Shown here: positions 27,184-38,292 of the stretch, piece after piece
Position numbering within the stretch: the first letter of the stretch is position 1
Layout of the letters: each line of letters begins with the position of its first letter
Translations under genes and position numbers: made by a program
Assembly: GCA_902834055.1 (NCBI GenBank)
Contig: CADFHB010000006.1
Span: 1 to 45,633 of the forward strand
Length of the DNA: 45,633 nt
From: Lactobacillaceae bacterium
GTDB taxonomy: Bacteria > Bacillota > Bacilli > Lactobacillales > Lactobacillaceae
Direction of reading: 5' to 3'
Notes under the pieces: generated by a model
Databases searched by the model: none
The model's input: only the letters and a program-made list of their open reading frames with translations
Told to the model about the DNA's origin: nothing

Positions 27184-27564
27184 ATGGAACAACTATTTAC
27201 TAATATGCCGGTGTTAATTGCGCATGCCGGACAGAATAAAATTTTATATCACCTCATTGTAATTGTGATAGCGGCGGTGGCCGCCTTTATCCCCCGGTAC
27301 TTCCCGGTACTCTTTTTCTCAACCCGGAAGATTCCGGAGTGGTTTAACGAATGGATGAAATATGTGCCAGTAAGCCTGTTTACGGCGCTGGTCGTTAAAA
27401 ATGTCTTTATTACTACCGCTGGCTACCGATTCGTGCCGTTTGGCCACGTCGAACAGATCTTGGCGGCGGTGGTTGTAATGATTGTGGCCTACTTTACCCG
27501 GTCGATGGCGATGTCAGTGATCGGTGGCCTGGTTGCGGTCTGGTTGCTAAGTATGGTTATTTAA
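27184..27564 (+). CDS. azlD: AzlD-family branched-chain amino-acid exporter, small subunit
   Basis: 126 aa with about four TM helices. The R-Y-F-P-V-L-F segment after the first helix and the K-Y-V-P-V-S-L-F-T-A-L-V segment are typical of AzlD. The first 15 residues form a longer N-terminus than usual. It pairs with azlC directly upstream. Confidence 0.88.
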   Translation: MEQLFTNMPVLIAHAGQNKILYHLIVIVIAAVAAFIPRYFPVLFFSTRKIPEWFNEWMKYVPVSLFTALVVKNVFITTAGYRFVPFGHVEQILAAVVVMIVAYFTRSMAMSVIGGLVAVWLLSMVI

Positions 27565-27571
27565 TTTTTGG

Positions 27572-27612
27572 GGCTGGAAAAAGCGCTTCTCGTGCTTTTT
27601 CCAGCCTTTTTT
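27572..27612 (+). terminator. Terminator after azlD
   Basis: GGCTGGAAAAAGC pairs with GCTTTTTCCAGCC around a short loop and is followed by T6. The 155 bp after it hold only a short inverted repeat ACCGA / TCGGT (about 27707-27722) before the next gene. Confidence 0.9.
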
Positions 27613-27767
27613 AATTTGCCTTGGTAGCAGAAAAGACCAGTGGCGGGGCAGTACAAACCAGAAATTAGGTATTGATTACTCTTATATGCCGTGGTAATGT
27701 TTAAACACCGAATTTAATCGGTAAATTTAATATTATTGTTCGTTTTTTATGAGAGGAAGGGTATCTG

Positions 27768-29003
27768 ATGACCAAGACACGGAATCGATATGGCGTTGCA
27801 ATGGCAGGCGTGGTTCTCCACCTGATGATTGGTGGTGTGTATGCCTGGAGTGTTTTCACAAAACCAATTTCACAGCAAACCGGCTGGCGGGAAACGGCGG
27901 TCTCGTTCGCCTTTAGTTTGGCAATTTTCTTTTTAGGAATGTCGGCAGCCTTTATGGGTCGTCTCGTGGAAAAGTTCGGACCAACCGTTACGGGGACGAT
28001 TGCCAGTATTTGTTACGGTTCTGGGATTGCCCTGACCGGACTAGCTGTCCAGAGCCACCAATTATGGTTGCTTTACCTTGCTTATGGGGTAATCGGTGGC
28101 TTGGGCCTGGGTTCCGGGTACGTAACCCCGGTATCCACGATCATCCGGTGGTTCCCGGATAAGCGGGGGTTGGCAACGGGACTTGCCATCATGGGCTTTG
28201 GCTTTGCGGCCTTGTTGACCGGGCCAGTTGCCCAGAAGCTAATGGCCACGGTCGGGGTTGCCAACACTTTTTACATCCTGGGGGCCTTTTACTTTCTGGT
28301 AATGATTGTGGCGGCCCAGTTTATTAAAAAGCCCCGGCCCCATGAGCTTCCCCAGGCAATTGCCCAAAATGCTCAACGGCTTAGCCTGACCGGCCAGGAA
28401 CTGACGGCCAATCAGGCACTGCGGACCCGGACCTTTGCTTTCTTGTGGTTCATGTTCTTTATCAATATTACAACCGGGATTGGGCTAGTATCGGCCGCTT
28501 CACCGATGGCGCAAAACATGACGACGATGACGGCCAGTGCGGCGGCCGTGATGGTCGGTATCCTGGGCCTCTTTAATGGCTTTGGGCGGCTGGCTTGGGC
28601 GACCTTATCCGATTACATTGGGCGGCCTTTGACCTACAGCCTGATCTTTATTTTAGACATCGCGATGCTCTTTGTCCTCCTGTTCTTTAAGACCCCCTTT
28701 ATTTTTGCGCTGGCTCTGTGCCTCCTGCTTTCCTGCTACGGGGCCGGCTTCTCCGTTATCCCAGCCTACTTGGGTGACGTTTTTGGCACGAAGCAGTTGG
28801 GCGCCATTCACGGTTACATCCTGACGGCCTGGGCTGCCGCGGGGATGGTGGGCCCGGTCCTGTTATCCTACACGCACCAAGTCCTGCACAACTACTACGT
28901 AACCTTGGTCGCCTTTGTCATCATTGACGTCGTGGCGATGCTGGTGTCAGTATTGATCCAACGAGACTTTGTCGGCAGTAAGTCAACCCGGGAGATTGAT
29001 TAA
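27768..29003 (+). CDS. MFS transporter, OFA (oxalate/formate antiporter-like) family
   Basis: 411 aa with about 12 TM helices. Family clues are the N-terminal M-I-G-G-V-Y-A-W-S-V-F segment, the G-L-G-L-G-S-G-Y-V-T-P-V-S-T region, W-F-P-D-K-R-G-L-A-T-G, and in the second half G-R-L-A-W-A-T-L-S-D-Y-I-G-R. OFA carriers move small carboxylates; the substrate here is unknown. GAGAGGAAGG precedes ATG 27768. It is probably a single-gene unit. Confidence 0.9.
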   Translation: MTKTRNRYGVAMAGVVLHLMIGGVYAWSVFTKPISQQTGWRETAVSFAFSLAIFFLGMSAAFMGRLVEKFGPTVTGTIASICYGSGIALTGLAVQSHQLWLLYLAYGVIGGLGLGSGYVTPVSTIIRWFPDKRGLATGLAIMGFGFAALLTGPVAQKLMATVGVANTFYILGAFYFLVMIVAAQFIKKPRPHELPQAIAQNAQRLSLTGQELTANQALRTRTFAFLWFMFFINITTGIGLVSAASPMAQNMTTMTASAAAVMVGILGLFNGFGRLAWATLSDYIGRPLTYSLIFILDIAMLFVLLFFKTPFIFALALCLLLSCYGAGFSVIPAYLGDVFGTKQLGAIHGYILTAWAAAGMVGPVLLSYTHQVLHNYYVTLVAFVIIDVVAMLVSVLIQRDFVGSKSTREID

Positions 29004-29009
29004 TAGGTG

Positions 29010-29038
29010 TTGACTTTTTCTGGCAGAGTGATTATTAT
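29010..29038 (+). promoter_or_regulatory. Probable pyr operon promoter
   Basis: TTGACT and TATTAT are separated by 17 bp, just after the MFS stop codon. It would give a leader of about 325 nt before pyrD. Confidence 0.65.
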
Positions 29039-29077
29039 CATTAGTAACAAATTTACCTTTAAAATAGTCCAGTGAGG

Positions 29078-29146
29078 CTAAGAAGGATTTTTATTGTGCG
29101 TTACCAAAGACGGCCTTCTTAGTCCACCTAAGAAGGCTTTTATTTT
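29078..29146 (+). promoter_or_regulatory. First attenuator-like element in the pyr leader
   Basis: Three complementary 9-mers occur in the order CTAAGAAGG (29078), CCTTCTTAG (29114), CTAAGAAGG (29128). Pairing of the last two, extended to 10 bp and followed by TTTTATTTT, makes a terminator. Pairing of the first two would prevent it. It could also simply end the MFS transcript. Confidence 0.55.
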
Positions 29147-29234
29147 ACAGAATTTCTCCAGCCATCGGCGGTGGACTTAAGATCCGCGTGCGGAACCATC
29201 AATGTGATCAAGGGTATTTTGTTAGATACGAGAA

Positions 29235-31021
<1,787 letters not shown>

Positions 31022-31022
31022 C

Positions 31023-31667
31023 ATGAGTTACGCAGAGACAGTTGCTAAGGACCTACTGGAAATTCACGCGGTGACCTTGAGCCCCGATCAACCCTATACC
31101 TGGGCCAGTGGGCTGCATTCCCCAATCTATACGGATAATCGGTTAACGATTTCTTATCCTGACGTCCGACAGGCGATTTACCAGGGGATGGTGGAATTAA
31201 TTAAGACTCATTTCCCAACGGCCACGGCAATTGCGGGAACGGCCACGGCCGGGATCCCTCATGCAGCCTGGGTGGCTGAAAAAATGGGCCAGCCCCTTGT
31301 TTACGTGCGGTCTAAGCCCAAGGATCATGGCCAGGGTAAGCAAATTGAAGGTGTCCTTCAGCCCGGACAAGCGGTCGTAGTGATTGACGACCTAATTTCG
31401 ACCGGCGGGAGCGTCTTAAATGCTGTTGCGGCAGTTAACAGGGCCGGTGCCAAGGTTGTCGGCGTGGTGGCAGTCTTTACCTACCGCCTGCCAGCTGCCG
31501 ATCGCAACTTTGCGGCCCAGGGACTGGATTATTACGCGGTGACGGATTACCCGACCCTGGTAAACGTTGCCAAGGAAAAGGGCTTGATTAGTGCAGCCCA
31601 CCTGGCTTCCTTAAATAAGTGGCGGCAGGACCCGGCGGCGTGGAGTGCGGCCCACGCGACTAACTAA
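31023..31667 (+). CDS. pyrE: Orotate phosphoribosyltransferase
   Basis: 214 aa. It joins orotate and PRPP to give OMP. The PRPP-binding loop V-V-V-I-D-D-L-I-S-T-G-G-S lies at about residues 117-129, and the flexible-loop R-S-K-P-K-D-H-G-Q-G is near 96. AGAGGAGG precedes ATG 31023. It is the last gene of pyrDFE, which ends in a dispersed repeat 8 bp after the stop. Confidence 0.97.
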   Translation: MSYAETVAKDLLEIHAVTLSPDQPYTWASGLHSPIYTDNRLTISYPDVRQAIYQGMVELIKTHFPTATAIAGTATAGIPHAAWVAEKMGQPLVYVRSKPKDHGQGKQIEGVLQPGQAVVVIDDLISTGGSVLNAVAAVNRAGAKVVGVVAVFTYRLPAADRNFAAQGLDYYAVTDYPTLVNVAKEKGLISAAHLASLNKWRQDPAAWSAAHATN

Positions 31668-31674
31668 TTCAAGT

Positions 31675-31837
31675 AAGGGGCTGTGATATAGGCCCCATAG
31701 AGAAAAATGTTACAGCGCAGTATACAAAGAGGACTCTAGCGTTCGGGAAACCGGACGCTAGAGCCCTCTTTGTGCTTCCTAAAGGCTAGCTACGCTTCGA
31801 AAAACGAACTAGCAAGCTAGTTCTATCTCCCTGTTTT
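31675..31837 (+). repeat. Dispersed intergenic hairpin repeat, copy 2
   Basis: This copy is about 163 bp, in the same orientation as copy 1. It begins AAGGGGCTGTGATATA. The central hairpin is GAGGACTCTAGCGTTCGG pairing with CCGGACGCTAGAGCCCTC. It continues through AAAGGCTAGCTACGC and ends GAACTAGCAAGCTAGTTCT then TCTCCCTGTTTT. The hairpin arms differ from those of copies 3 and 4 mostly by paired changes. Confidence 0.85.
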
Positions 31838-31856
31838 ATTATTTTCTGAAAACGGG

Positions 31857-31885
31857 TTGACATTGGTGCTCAATACTATTAAAGT
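31857..31885 (+). promoter_or_regulatory. Probable promoter of the hydroxyacid dehydrogenase gene
   Basis: Consensus TTGACA is followed after 17 bp by TAAAGT, about 50 bp before the start codon. Confidence 0.55.
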
Positions 31886-31936
31886 ATCATTAAAATAAGA
31901 TGAAAAATCAAAGAGAATATTAGAGAGAAGTGATTG

Positions 31937-32881
31937 ATGATGACACGCAAAGTAGGAGTAGTAGGCCAAGGTCACGTCGGCGAAACACTGGCGAATAATC
32001 TTTTGGTGACGGGAACCGTCGATGAGTTAGTCCTGGTCGATACCAACGAAAAGAAGTTAAACGCGAATGCCACCGATTTTGAGGATATGGCCGCTAACTT
32101 GCCCACCCATACCAAGGTTGTCCGTAATGACTACCAGGCACTGGCCGACGCGGACGTTGTAGTAATTGCGGTTGGTAACATCGGGGTGCAAAACGATGAC
32201 GCCAAGCACGACCGCTTTGTTGAGCTAAAGGTTAACAGTGTCGCTGCTAAGGAAGTGGGGACCAAGCTAAAGGAGGTTGGCTTTAACGGGGTCCTTGTTT
32301 CCATCAGTAACCCGTGCGACGTTATCGCGGCCCTCTTTCAGAAGTACACTGGCCTGCCGAAGAATCAGGTCGTGGGGACCGGGACCCTGCTTGATACCGC
32401 CCGCCTCCGAAAGGTCGTTGGCCAGGCCCTCGACGTTGACCCGCGGTCCGTTTCCGGCTACGCCCTGGGTGAGCACGGTAATTCCCAATTCGCGGCCTGG
32501 TCGCAAGTCCGGGTACTAGGCCAAAACATCACTGATTTAGCAGCGGTTAGTGACCAGCTCGACTTAGACGCCCTGGCCGAGGCAACCAAGGCGGGGGGCT
32601 ACACCGTTTTCCACGGCAAGCTCTACACTAACTTTGGGATCGCGGCAGCCGCCCTCCGCCTCGTAACGGCAATCCTAAATGATGCAAACGTGGAACTGCC
32701 GTGTTCCAACTTCCGCGAAGAATATGGTACTTACTGTGGCTACCCAGCCGTCCTTGGTAAGCAGGGAGTCGTTAAAACCCTTCAGCTAAACCTTACGGCT
32801 GATGAGGAAAAACTGCTGGCTAAGTCCGCTAACTACATTAAGACGCGTTTTGATGAAACCGTTCAAAAGCTAGAAAATTAA
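31937..32881 (+). CDS. L-2-hydroxyisocaproate dehydrogenase-like (LDH/MDH superfamily)
   Basis: About 314 aa; the start is TTG-ATG-ATG at 31934-31942 and I take the first ATG. It reversibly reduces branched 2-ketoacids to L-2-hydroxyacids with NADH. The NAD motif G-Q-G-H-V-G-E lies near residue 10. The substrate-loop R is in A-K-H-D-R-F, and the catalytic histidine is about residue 180 in GEHGNSQ. Strong overall likeness to the Weissella/Lactobacillus confusus enzyme (A-V-G-N-I-G-V-Q and G-T-G-T-L-L-D-T-A-R segments) distinguishes it from ordinary LDH. It could support redox balance and amino-acid catabolism. Confidence 0.88.
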   Translation: MMTRKVGVVGQGHVGETLANNLLVTGTVDELVLVDTNEKKLNANATDFEDMAANLPTHTKVVRNDYQALADADVVVIAVGNIGVQNDDAKHDRFVELKVNSVAAKEVGTKLKEVGFNGVLVSISNPCDVIAALFQKYTGLPKNQVVGTGTLLDTARLRKVVGQALDVDPRSVSGYALGEHGNSQFAAWSQVRVLGQNITDLAAVSDQLDLDALAEATKAGGYTVFHGKLYTNFGIAAAALRLVTAILNDANVELPCSNFREEYGTYCGYPAVLGKQGVVKTLQLNLTADEEKLLAKSANYIKTRFDETVQKLEN

Positions 32882-32911
32882 TGAACGTTAACCTCCTTGA
32901 TAACAGCAAAC

Positions 32912-32960
32912 GGGAGTGAACCCGGCGTCATTGTTGACGTTAGGTTCACTCCCTTTTTTT
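32912..32960 (+). terminator. Terminator after the hydroxyacid dehydrogenase gene
   Basis: GGGAGTGAACC pairs with GGTTCACTCCC, with an inner CGTCA / TGACG stem, followed by T7. It also lies between convergent genes. Confidence 0.9.
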
Positions 32961-32972
32961 AATAATTATTTA

Positions 32973-34151
32973 TTAATCTTGGTACATGTAATCCCGGGTC
33001 ATTGGCAGGTTCTTACCAGAGGCCCCCTTGGTAATTAGGAACTGGATTACGTCAATGTTGCCAGATTCAAACGAAGCGGCACAAGCCTGCAGGTAGAGGT
33101 CCCACATCCGGGTAAAGCGTTCGCCCATCATGTCTTGGATCTGGTTCCGATTGGCGTTGAAGTTGGCATCCCAGATTTCCAGCGTCCGTTGGTAGTGCCG
33201 GCGCAGCATTTCCATGTCGGCAATCTGCATCCGGTTTTCTTCAATGTGACCAACCATTTCTTCAAGGCCGGGGATGTAGCCACCAGGGAAGATGTACTTA
33301 TTGATCCAGCCATTGTAGGCCCCGCCCTGTTGCCGGGTGATTCCGTGAATCAAAGCAACCCCGTTATTCTTAAGGTAGCGGTTGACGTCTTTGAAGTACA
33401 GGCCGAGGTTTTCCTTACCAACGTGTTCAAACATTCCGACGGAGGTGATGTAATCCCAGGTCTGGTCGCCTAATTCCCGGTAGTCGACCAGCTTTACGGT
33501 AGCAACATCTTGCAGGCCCTCGTCTTCAATTCGGTTCATCACAAACCGGTACTGTTCCTCACTCAGGGTAACACCCGTGACCTTTAAACCGTACTCCTTG
33601 GCCGCCGTCAGCATCAGGGTCCCCCAGCCGCAACCAATGTCGAGCAGGGTCTTACCCGGCTTTGGGTCGAGCTTCTTTAAGATATGGTGGACCTTGTCTT
33701 CTTGGGCCTTGGTCAGGTTATCACGGTTGCCGTCCGTGAAGTAGGCACATGAATAAGTTATGGTGTCGTCCAACCATAGCTTGTAGAAGTCATTACCAAC
33801 GTCATAGTGGCTTTGGACATCAGATTGGCTTTCCTTTTCAGAGTGCCCCTGCTTGGGCAAGAACTTCCGGAACTTGGAGCTACGCATGAAACTGTTAGCG
33901 CTCTCGTAGGCAGACTCGATCAGCTTTTGAATACTGCCGTCGATCATGATCTTGCCATCCATGTAGGCTTCACCAAGGGCAATTGAGGCGTTCTTGGTAA
34001 CATCACGAATTGGAATCTTTTCTTTGAAGGTGATGGTTACTTGGGGCTCACCATTACCATAAACGGCACTCTTGCCGTCCCAGTACACTACCTTAACCGG
34101 GATGGTAAAGGAGTGGCTTAGTAGTGACTTGTAGAACGTCTTTTCTAACAT
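32973..34151 (-). CDS. cfa: Cyclopropane-fatty-acyl-phospholipid synthase
   Basis: 392 aa. It methylenates unsaturated acyl chains of membrane phospholipids with S-adenosylmethionine, giving lactobacillic-type acids in stress and stationary phase. The SAM motif L-L-D-I-G-C-G-W-G is near residue 165. Family segments [10 protein letters not shown] and S-C-A-Y-F lie just upstream of it, with G-M-F-E-H-V-G and Y-I-F-P-G-G-Y-I-P downstream. Length and order are normal. It reads leftward; the start codon follows AAGGAAA. It is divergent from the AI-2E family gene. Confidence 0.95.
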   Translation of the reverse strand: MLEKTFYKSLLSHSFTIPVKVVYWDGKSAVYGNGEPQVTITFKEKIPIRDVTKNASIALGEAYMDGKIMIDGSIQKLIESAYESANSFMRSSKFRKFLPKQGHSEKESQSDVQSHYDVGNDFYKLWLDDTITYSCAYFTDGNRDNLTKAQEDKVHHILKKLDPKPGKTLLDIGCGWGTLMLTAAKEYGLKVTGVTLSEEQYRFVMNRIEDEGLQDVATVKLVDYRELGDQTWDYITSVGMFEHVGKENLGLYFKDVNRYLKNNGVALIHGITRQQGGAYNGWINKYIFPGGYIPGLEEMVGHIEENRMQIADMEMLRRHYQRTLEIWDANFNANRNQIQDMMGERFTRMWDLYLQACAASFESGNIDVIQFLITKGASGKNLPMTRDYMYQD

Positions 34152-34302
34152 TACAACGTTTCCTTCTTTCTCAATCGAATAGGATTATTATAACACCCCG
34201 TCAATTACTTTAAGGAAAAGAAACCTAATTCCATCAAATTAATAATAATCGGGCCTTAATTAGGGTAAACTAAGGTTAGCATTTAGTTAAAGGGATGATG
34301 AT

Positions 34303-35343
34303 ATGAATGATGCATGGCATCGCTTTGTAAACAATGTTGAACTGCGCCGGTTTGTGGTCCTGGCGCTGATTATTCTGGTGCTGTGGGTGGTGCGGTCAAT
34401 GATGAACTTGATCTTGTTCACGTTTATCCTGACTTACATCGTGGTCAACTGGGTTCACCTGGTTCAACGGTGGCTACCCAAGCTGTCACCGGGTCTGGTC
34501 GTGATTATTACTTACGCGCTGTTGATCTGGGGCCTGTACTTAGGGGTCACCCAGTATCTGCCGATCTTGGTGCGCCAGATTGTGAAGATGGTTAACTCCG
34601 TTTTGCAATTTTATAGTTCCAATGATGCCACGGCCCTCTACCGCTATGTTAACCACTATATTAGCACCGCGGCTATCATGAACCAGGTTAAGCATGGATT
34701 GACATTGGCAGTCAGTACCATCACCAGTGTGGGGGCCGTTGCGGTCACCTTTTTCTTGTCACTAATCCTGAGCTTCTTTTACACGTTGGAACTCAACCAA
34801 ACAGAAAGTTTTTCCCGCCTCTTTTTGACGAGTCGCTTTAGCTGGTTCTTCCAAGACATTGCCTACTTTGGCAAGAAGTTTACTAACACATTCGGGGTGG
34901 TTTTGGAAGCGCAGTTCTTCATCGCCATCTGCAATACCGTGATCACGACTATCTGCTTGGCCTTTATGAAGATGCCGCAGATTTTTGCACTATCACTAGT
35001 GGTCTTTATCTTTAGCCTGGTACCGGTAGCTGGGGTAATCATCTCGACGATCCCCCTGGGACTAGTGGCCTATTCAGTCGGGGGCATTCGTGATGTGATC
35101 TACATCATCGTGATGGTCATCGTTATCCACACGATTGAGGCCTACGTGCTGAACCCAAAGTTTATGTCAAGCCAGACGGACCTGCCGATCTTTTACACCT
35201 TCATTGTCCTGCTGGTTGGCGAACACTTCTGGGGGACCTGGGGGCTAATTGTCGGGGTGCCGATCTTTACCTTCCTGCTGGATATCCTGGGTGTTAAATC
35301 AATTCACAAGAATAAACGCCGGCTGCGTGCAGAAAGTGACTGA
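34303..35343 (+). CDS. AI-2E (PerM/YdiK) family membrane protein
   Basis: 346 aa with about eight hydrophobic helices in the family pattern: three near the N-terminus, a periplasmic-type amphipathic segment (about 85-130), then a hydrophobic C-terminal half with V-P-V-A-G-V-I-I-S-T-I-P and the conserved N-P-K-F-M-S near 285. Members have been linked to autoinducer-2 export, sodium/proton antiport or general efflux, so the substrate is not settled. It shares a 151-bp divergent promoter region with cfa. Confidence 0.88.
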   Translation: MNDAWHRFVNNVELRRFVVLALIILVLWVVRSMMNLILFTFILTYIVVNWVHLVQRWLPKLSPGLVVIITYALLIWGLYLGVTQYLPILVRQIVKMVNSVLQFYSSNDATALYRYVNHYISTAAIMNQVKHGLTLAVSTITSVGAVAVTFFLSLILSFFYTLELNQTESFSRLFLTSRFSWFFQDIAYFGKKFTNTFGVVLEAQFFIAICNTVITTICLAFMKMPQIFALSLVVFIFSLVPVAGVIISTIPLGLVAYSVGGIRDVIYIIVMVIVIHTIEAYVLNPKFMSSQTDLPIFYTFIVLLVGEHFWGTWGLIVGVPIFTFLLDILGVKSIHKNKRRLRAESD

Positions 35344-35430
35344 CTTTGTGAATTCCCCAGCGTGGTTGCCAGATGAAAAATATTTTTTACCGCCGTGGCG
35401 CCCATGGCCTTATGTGAAGAAACGACAATC

Positions 35431-35459
35431 TTGTGAATAATGCTTGTGACGCCTAAAAT
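35431..35459 (+). promoter_or_regulatory. Probable alsS promoter
   Basis: TTGTGA and TAAAAT are separated by 17 bp. The -35 lies in a direct repeat CTTGTGA (35430 and 35443), which resembles a Rex half-site. Confidence 0.55.
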
Positions 35460-35502
35460 GCTAATCAATAACGAACTTTAAAGGATAGATGAGGTGGTTT
35501 CT

Positions 35503-37182
35503 ATGACGAATAAATTGCATGGTGCAGATGTAGTAATCGACAGTCTCCGTAAACACGGGGTCAACCTGGTATTCGGGATCCCGGGTGCCAAGATTGACCG
35601 GCTGTTTGAGGGACTCGACGGGGAAAACAGTGACGATGCACCACAACTAATCGTTACCCGGCACGAGCAAAATGCGGTCTTCATGGCCCAGGCTTATGCC
35701 CGCCTAACCGGTAAGACCGGGGTGGCCATCAGTACTTCCGGCCCTGGTGTGGGGAACCTCACTACCGGGATCATGACCGCCAATGCGGAAGGGGACCCGA
35801 TCCTGGCGATCGGTGGACAGGTCCAGCGAAAGGACTTGCACCGGCTGACCCACCAGAGCACGCCCTCTGCAGAAATTATGGCACCAATCACCCGGTACAG
35901 TGCTGAAATTCAAGACCCCAATAACATTTCAGAAACCATGGCGAACGCTTTTGAAGCCAGCCAGGGGGCCGAAAAGGGCGCAGCCTTCGTGAGTCTCCCA
36001 CAAGACGTCGATGATGCAGTCGTCGATGAGGCACCACTGCCGATTTACGAAGCACCAAAGATGGGACCGGCAGACCCCGCTGAGCTGGCCAAGTTAGTAG
36101 ACATGATTAAGCACAGCCAGCTGCCAGTGATCCTAGTTGGCCAGCGGGGCGGAGATGAGCAGGTGACTGCGGCACTGCACCAACTGCTCCGTGACTATTC
36201 CTTCCCAGTTGTAGAAACCTTCCAGGCTGCCGGGGTGGTTTCCCGGGACCTGGAAGACCAGTCCTACTTCGGCCGGGTCGGCTTATTCCGCAACCAGGTT
36301 GGGGACCAGTTGCTCCAGCAAAGTGACCTGGTAATCGCGGTTGGTTATGACGCCATTGAATATGAGCCCCGGAACTGGAATAAGGAAGGCCACCTGCGCA
36401 TCGTCAACCTTGATACTAAACCGGCCCAGGTTGACAACCAGTACACGCCGGTGATGCAGCTCGTTGGTGACCTTGCCACTAGTTTGGACCAGCTTGACCA
36501 ACTGCTGAAGGGCTTTACTTACCCGACCGCGGCTAAGGACCAGCTGGCCGAGTACAAGCAGCGGCTGGACAAGGACAAGCAGATGCAGGCACCCCAAAGC
36601 CATGGTAAGAGCCACCCGCTGGCCGTTGTCCAGGCCATTCAGGAAAACGTGACCGATGACATGATTGTTTCCTTAGATGTGGGCTCCCACTACATTTGGA
36701 TGGCCCGCCACTTCCGTTGTTACCAACCACGTCACCTGCTGATCAGTAACGGGATGCAGACGCTTGGTGTTGGCCTGCCGTGGGCGATGGTTGCCGCAAT
36801 GCTCCACCCCGAACACAAGGCCGTTGCCGTTTGTGGTGACGGGGGCTTCCTCTTCTCAGGGGCCGAACTAGCGACTGCCGTCCAACACCACCTCAACCTG
36901 GTTGTAGTGGTTTGGAATGACGGTGGCTACTACGACATGGTTAAGTTCCAAGAAGAGATGAAATATCCCCAAGCAGCCGGGGTTAAGTTCGGTGACTGTG
37001 ACTTGGTTAAGTATGCAGAAAGCTTCGGTGCCACGGGTTTACGGGTTGACCAACCGGATGACTTGGGCAAGGTGATGCAACAAGCCTTTAACACGGACGG
37101 GCCCGTTGTGGTTGATGTTCCGGTGGACTACAGTAACAACAAGGAATTAGCGGCCCACCTGATTGATTCGCAATTAGGATAA
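35503..37182 (+). CDS. alsS: Acetolactate synthase, catabolic (AlsS type)
   Basis: 559 aa from ATG 35503 after GAGGTGG; GTG 35494 lies in frame but overlaps the ribosome site. A thiamine-diphosphate enzyme that condenses two pyruvates to 2-acetolactate. Seen are the catalytic glutamate in T-R-H-E-Q-N-A near residue 48, and the ThDP/Mg motif G-D-G-G-F...N-D-G-G-Y at about 445-474. Direct pairing with acetolactate decarboxylase, and no ilvN partner, mark the acetoin (catabolic) role over branched-chain synthesis. The stop overlaps alsD (TAATG). Confidence 0.95.
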   Translation: MTNKLHGADVVIDSLRKHGVNLVFGIPGAKIDRLFEGLDGENSDDAPQLIVTRHEQNAVFMAQAYARLTGKTGVAISTSGPGVGNLTTGIMTANAEGDPILAIGGQVQRKDLHRLTHQSTPSAEIMAPITRYSAEIQDPNNISETMANAFEASQGAEKGAAFVSLPQDVDDAVVDEAPLPIYEAPKMGPADPAELAKLVDMIKHSQLPVILVGQRGGDEQVTAALHQLLRDYSFPVVETFQAAGVVSRDLEDQSYFGRVGLFRNQVGDQLLQQSDLVIAVGYDAIEYEPRNWNKEGHLRIVNLDTKPAQVDNQYTPVMQLVGDLATSLDQLDQLLKGFTYPTAAKDQLAEYKQRLDKDKQMQAPQSHGKSHPLAVVQAIQENVTDDMIVSLDVGSHYIWMARHFRCYQPRHLLISNGMQTLGVGLPWAMVAAMLHPEHKAVAVCGDGGFLFSGAELATAVQHHLNLVVVVWNDGGYYDMVKFQEEMKYPQAAGVKFGDCDLVKYAESFGATGLRVDQPDDLGKVMQQAFNTDGPVVVDVPVDYSNNKELAAHLIDSQLG

Positions 37183-37916
37183 TGAAAGGAAATGATCATA
37201 TCAATACTTTGTATGAACACGGAACGTTAGCGTCCTTGATGGCTGGTAACATGGCCGGGACGATTACCGTGGGTGACCTTTTGAAACATGGTTCCACCGG
37301 GATCGGCACCTTCGACGGCCTTGATGGTGAAGTGATTATCTTGGATGGTGAGGTTTACCAGGCAGTTTCCAGTGGCCACGTCAACCACGTCACTGACATG
37401 GCGGCTAAAATGCCCTTTGCCTCCGTCCACCAACCAGCTGATTTGACAAAACTAGACCTATCGACAGTCGACTTCACCAGCTTAAACGGTGACTTTGTTC
37501 ACCAGCATGAACTGGGCAACGTCTTTGCAGCCCTCCACTTGACAGGGACTTTTGACCACGTGAAGGTCCGGATTGCCCCTAAGCAGGAAAAACCATACCC
37601 GAGCCTGTTAGAAGTCGCCAAGGGCCAACCAACCTTTACCCGTGATGGGGTAGCGGGGACCATTATTGGTTACTACGCCCCTGATATTTTCGGTAGTGTC
37701 ACTGCCGCGGGCTGGCATTTACACTTTTTGAGTGATGACCGCCAATTTGCCGGCCACCTGCTTGAATTCAACGCCGCCCACCTGACTGGTGACTTAGAAA
37801 TCTTTGATACCCTGGAACAACACTTTCCAGTGGCGGACCAAGCCTTCCGACAGGGCGAAGTTGACCTGGCAACGCTGCGTGACAGTATTGCCCAATCCGA
37901 GGGGAACCACCAGTAA
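37182..37916 (+). CDS. alsD: Alpha-acetolactate decarboxylase
   Basis: 244 aa. It converts 2-acetolactate to acetoin. The zinc site is visible as H-L-H near residue 190 and a third histidine in F-A-G-H about 11 residues on. The G-T-I-I-G-Y-Y-A-P segment lies just before. ATG 37182 overlaps the alsS stop, so translation is coupled. A dispersed repeat follows about 10 bp after the stop. Confidence 0.95.
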   Translation: MKGNDHINTLYEHGTLASLMAGNMAGTITVGDLLKHGSTGIGTFDGLDGEVIILDGEVYQAVSSGHVNHVTDMAAKMPFASVHQPADLTKLDLSTVDFTSLNGDFVHQHELGNVFAALHLTGTFDHVKVRIAPKQEKPYPSLLEVAKGQPTFTRDGVAGTIIGYYAPDIFGSVTAAGWHLHFLSDDRQFAGHLLEFNAAHLTGDLEIFDTLEQHFPVADQAFRQGEVDLATLRDSIAQSEGNHQ

Positions 37917-37926
37917 TTGTTTTTAA

Positions 37927-38116
37927 TAGGGGGATAGGACTAGCTTGCTAGTAAGCGTAGCAAGCCAGTCGGGAACCCCCGTCGACGCGTAGCTAGCCTT
38001 TAGAAAGCACGAAGAGGCCTCCAGTGTTCGGCTTTTGCCGGGCATTGGGGCTATTTGTGTACTGCGCTGTTCATCCTTTAGCTAGGCTGTAGAGCTTATG
38101 TCACAGCCCCTTTTTT
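37927..38116 (-). repeat. Dispersed intergenic hairpin repeat, copy 3
   Basis: This copy is about 190 bp, inverted relative to copies 1 and 2. It begins AGGGGGATAGGACTAGCTTGCTAG and ends GTAGAGCTTATGTCACAGCCCCTTTTTT. The central hairpin is GGCCTCCAGTGTTCGG / CCGGGCATTGGGGC. The T-rich end makes terminator function for alsSD plausible. Confidence 0.85.
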
Positions 38117-38220
38117 GACAGCATCTCCAATAACAGGTAAGCTTAAATAGTCAGCTAATTGCATGAAATTAGCTAATAATTCGTGAAAAGAGGTTTACTT
38201 ACTGCAGAAAATACAGTATC

Positions 38221-38240
38221 TTGTTTACATAAGCAAACAA
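38221..38240 (+). promoter_or_regulatory. 20-bp imperfect palindrome upstream of fhs
   Basis: TTGTTTACATAAGCAAACAA has outer arms TTGTTT / AAACAA and lies 53 bp before fhs. Its regulator, if any, is unknown. A TTGACA at 38115 is the best -35 in the region, but I see no matching -10 at normal spacing. Confidence 0.35.
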
Positions 38241-38292
38241 TAATTTTTGATTTAACAATAATGTTCGTGAATACTGAAAGGGGACGGTTGCG

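Noticed and set aside
35249..35440. 63-codon frame after the AI-2E family gene
   Set aside because: Most of it lies in another frame of that gene, with no ribosome site or family likeness.
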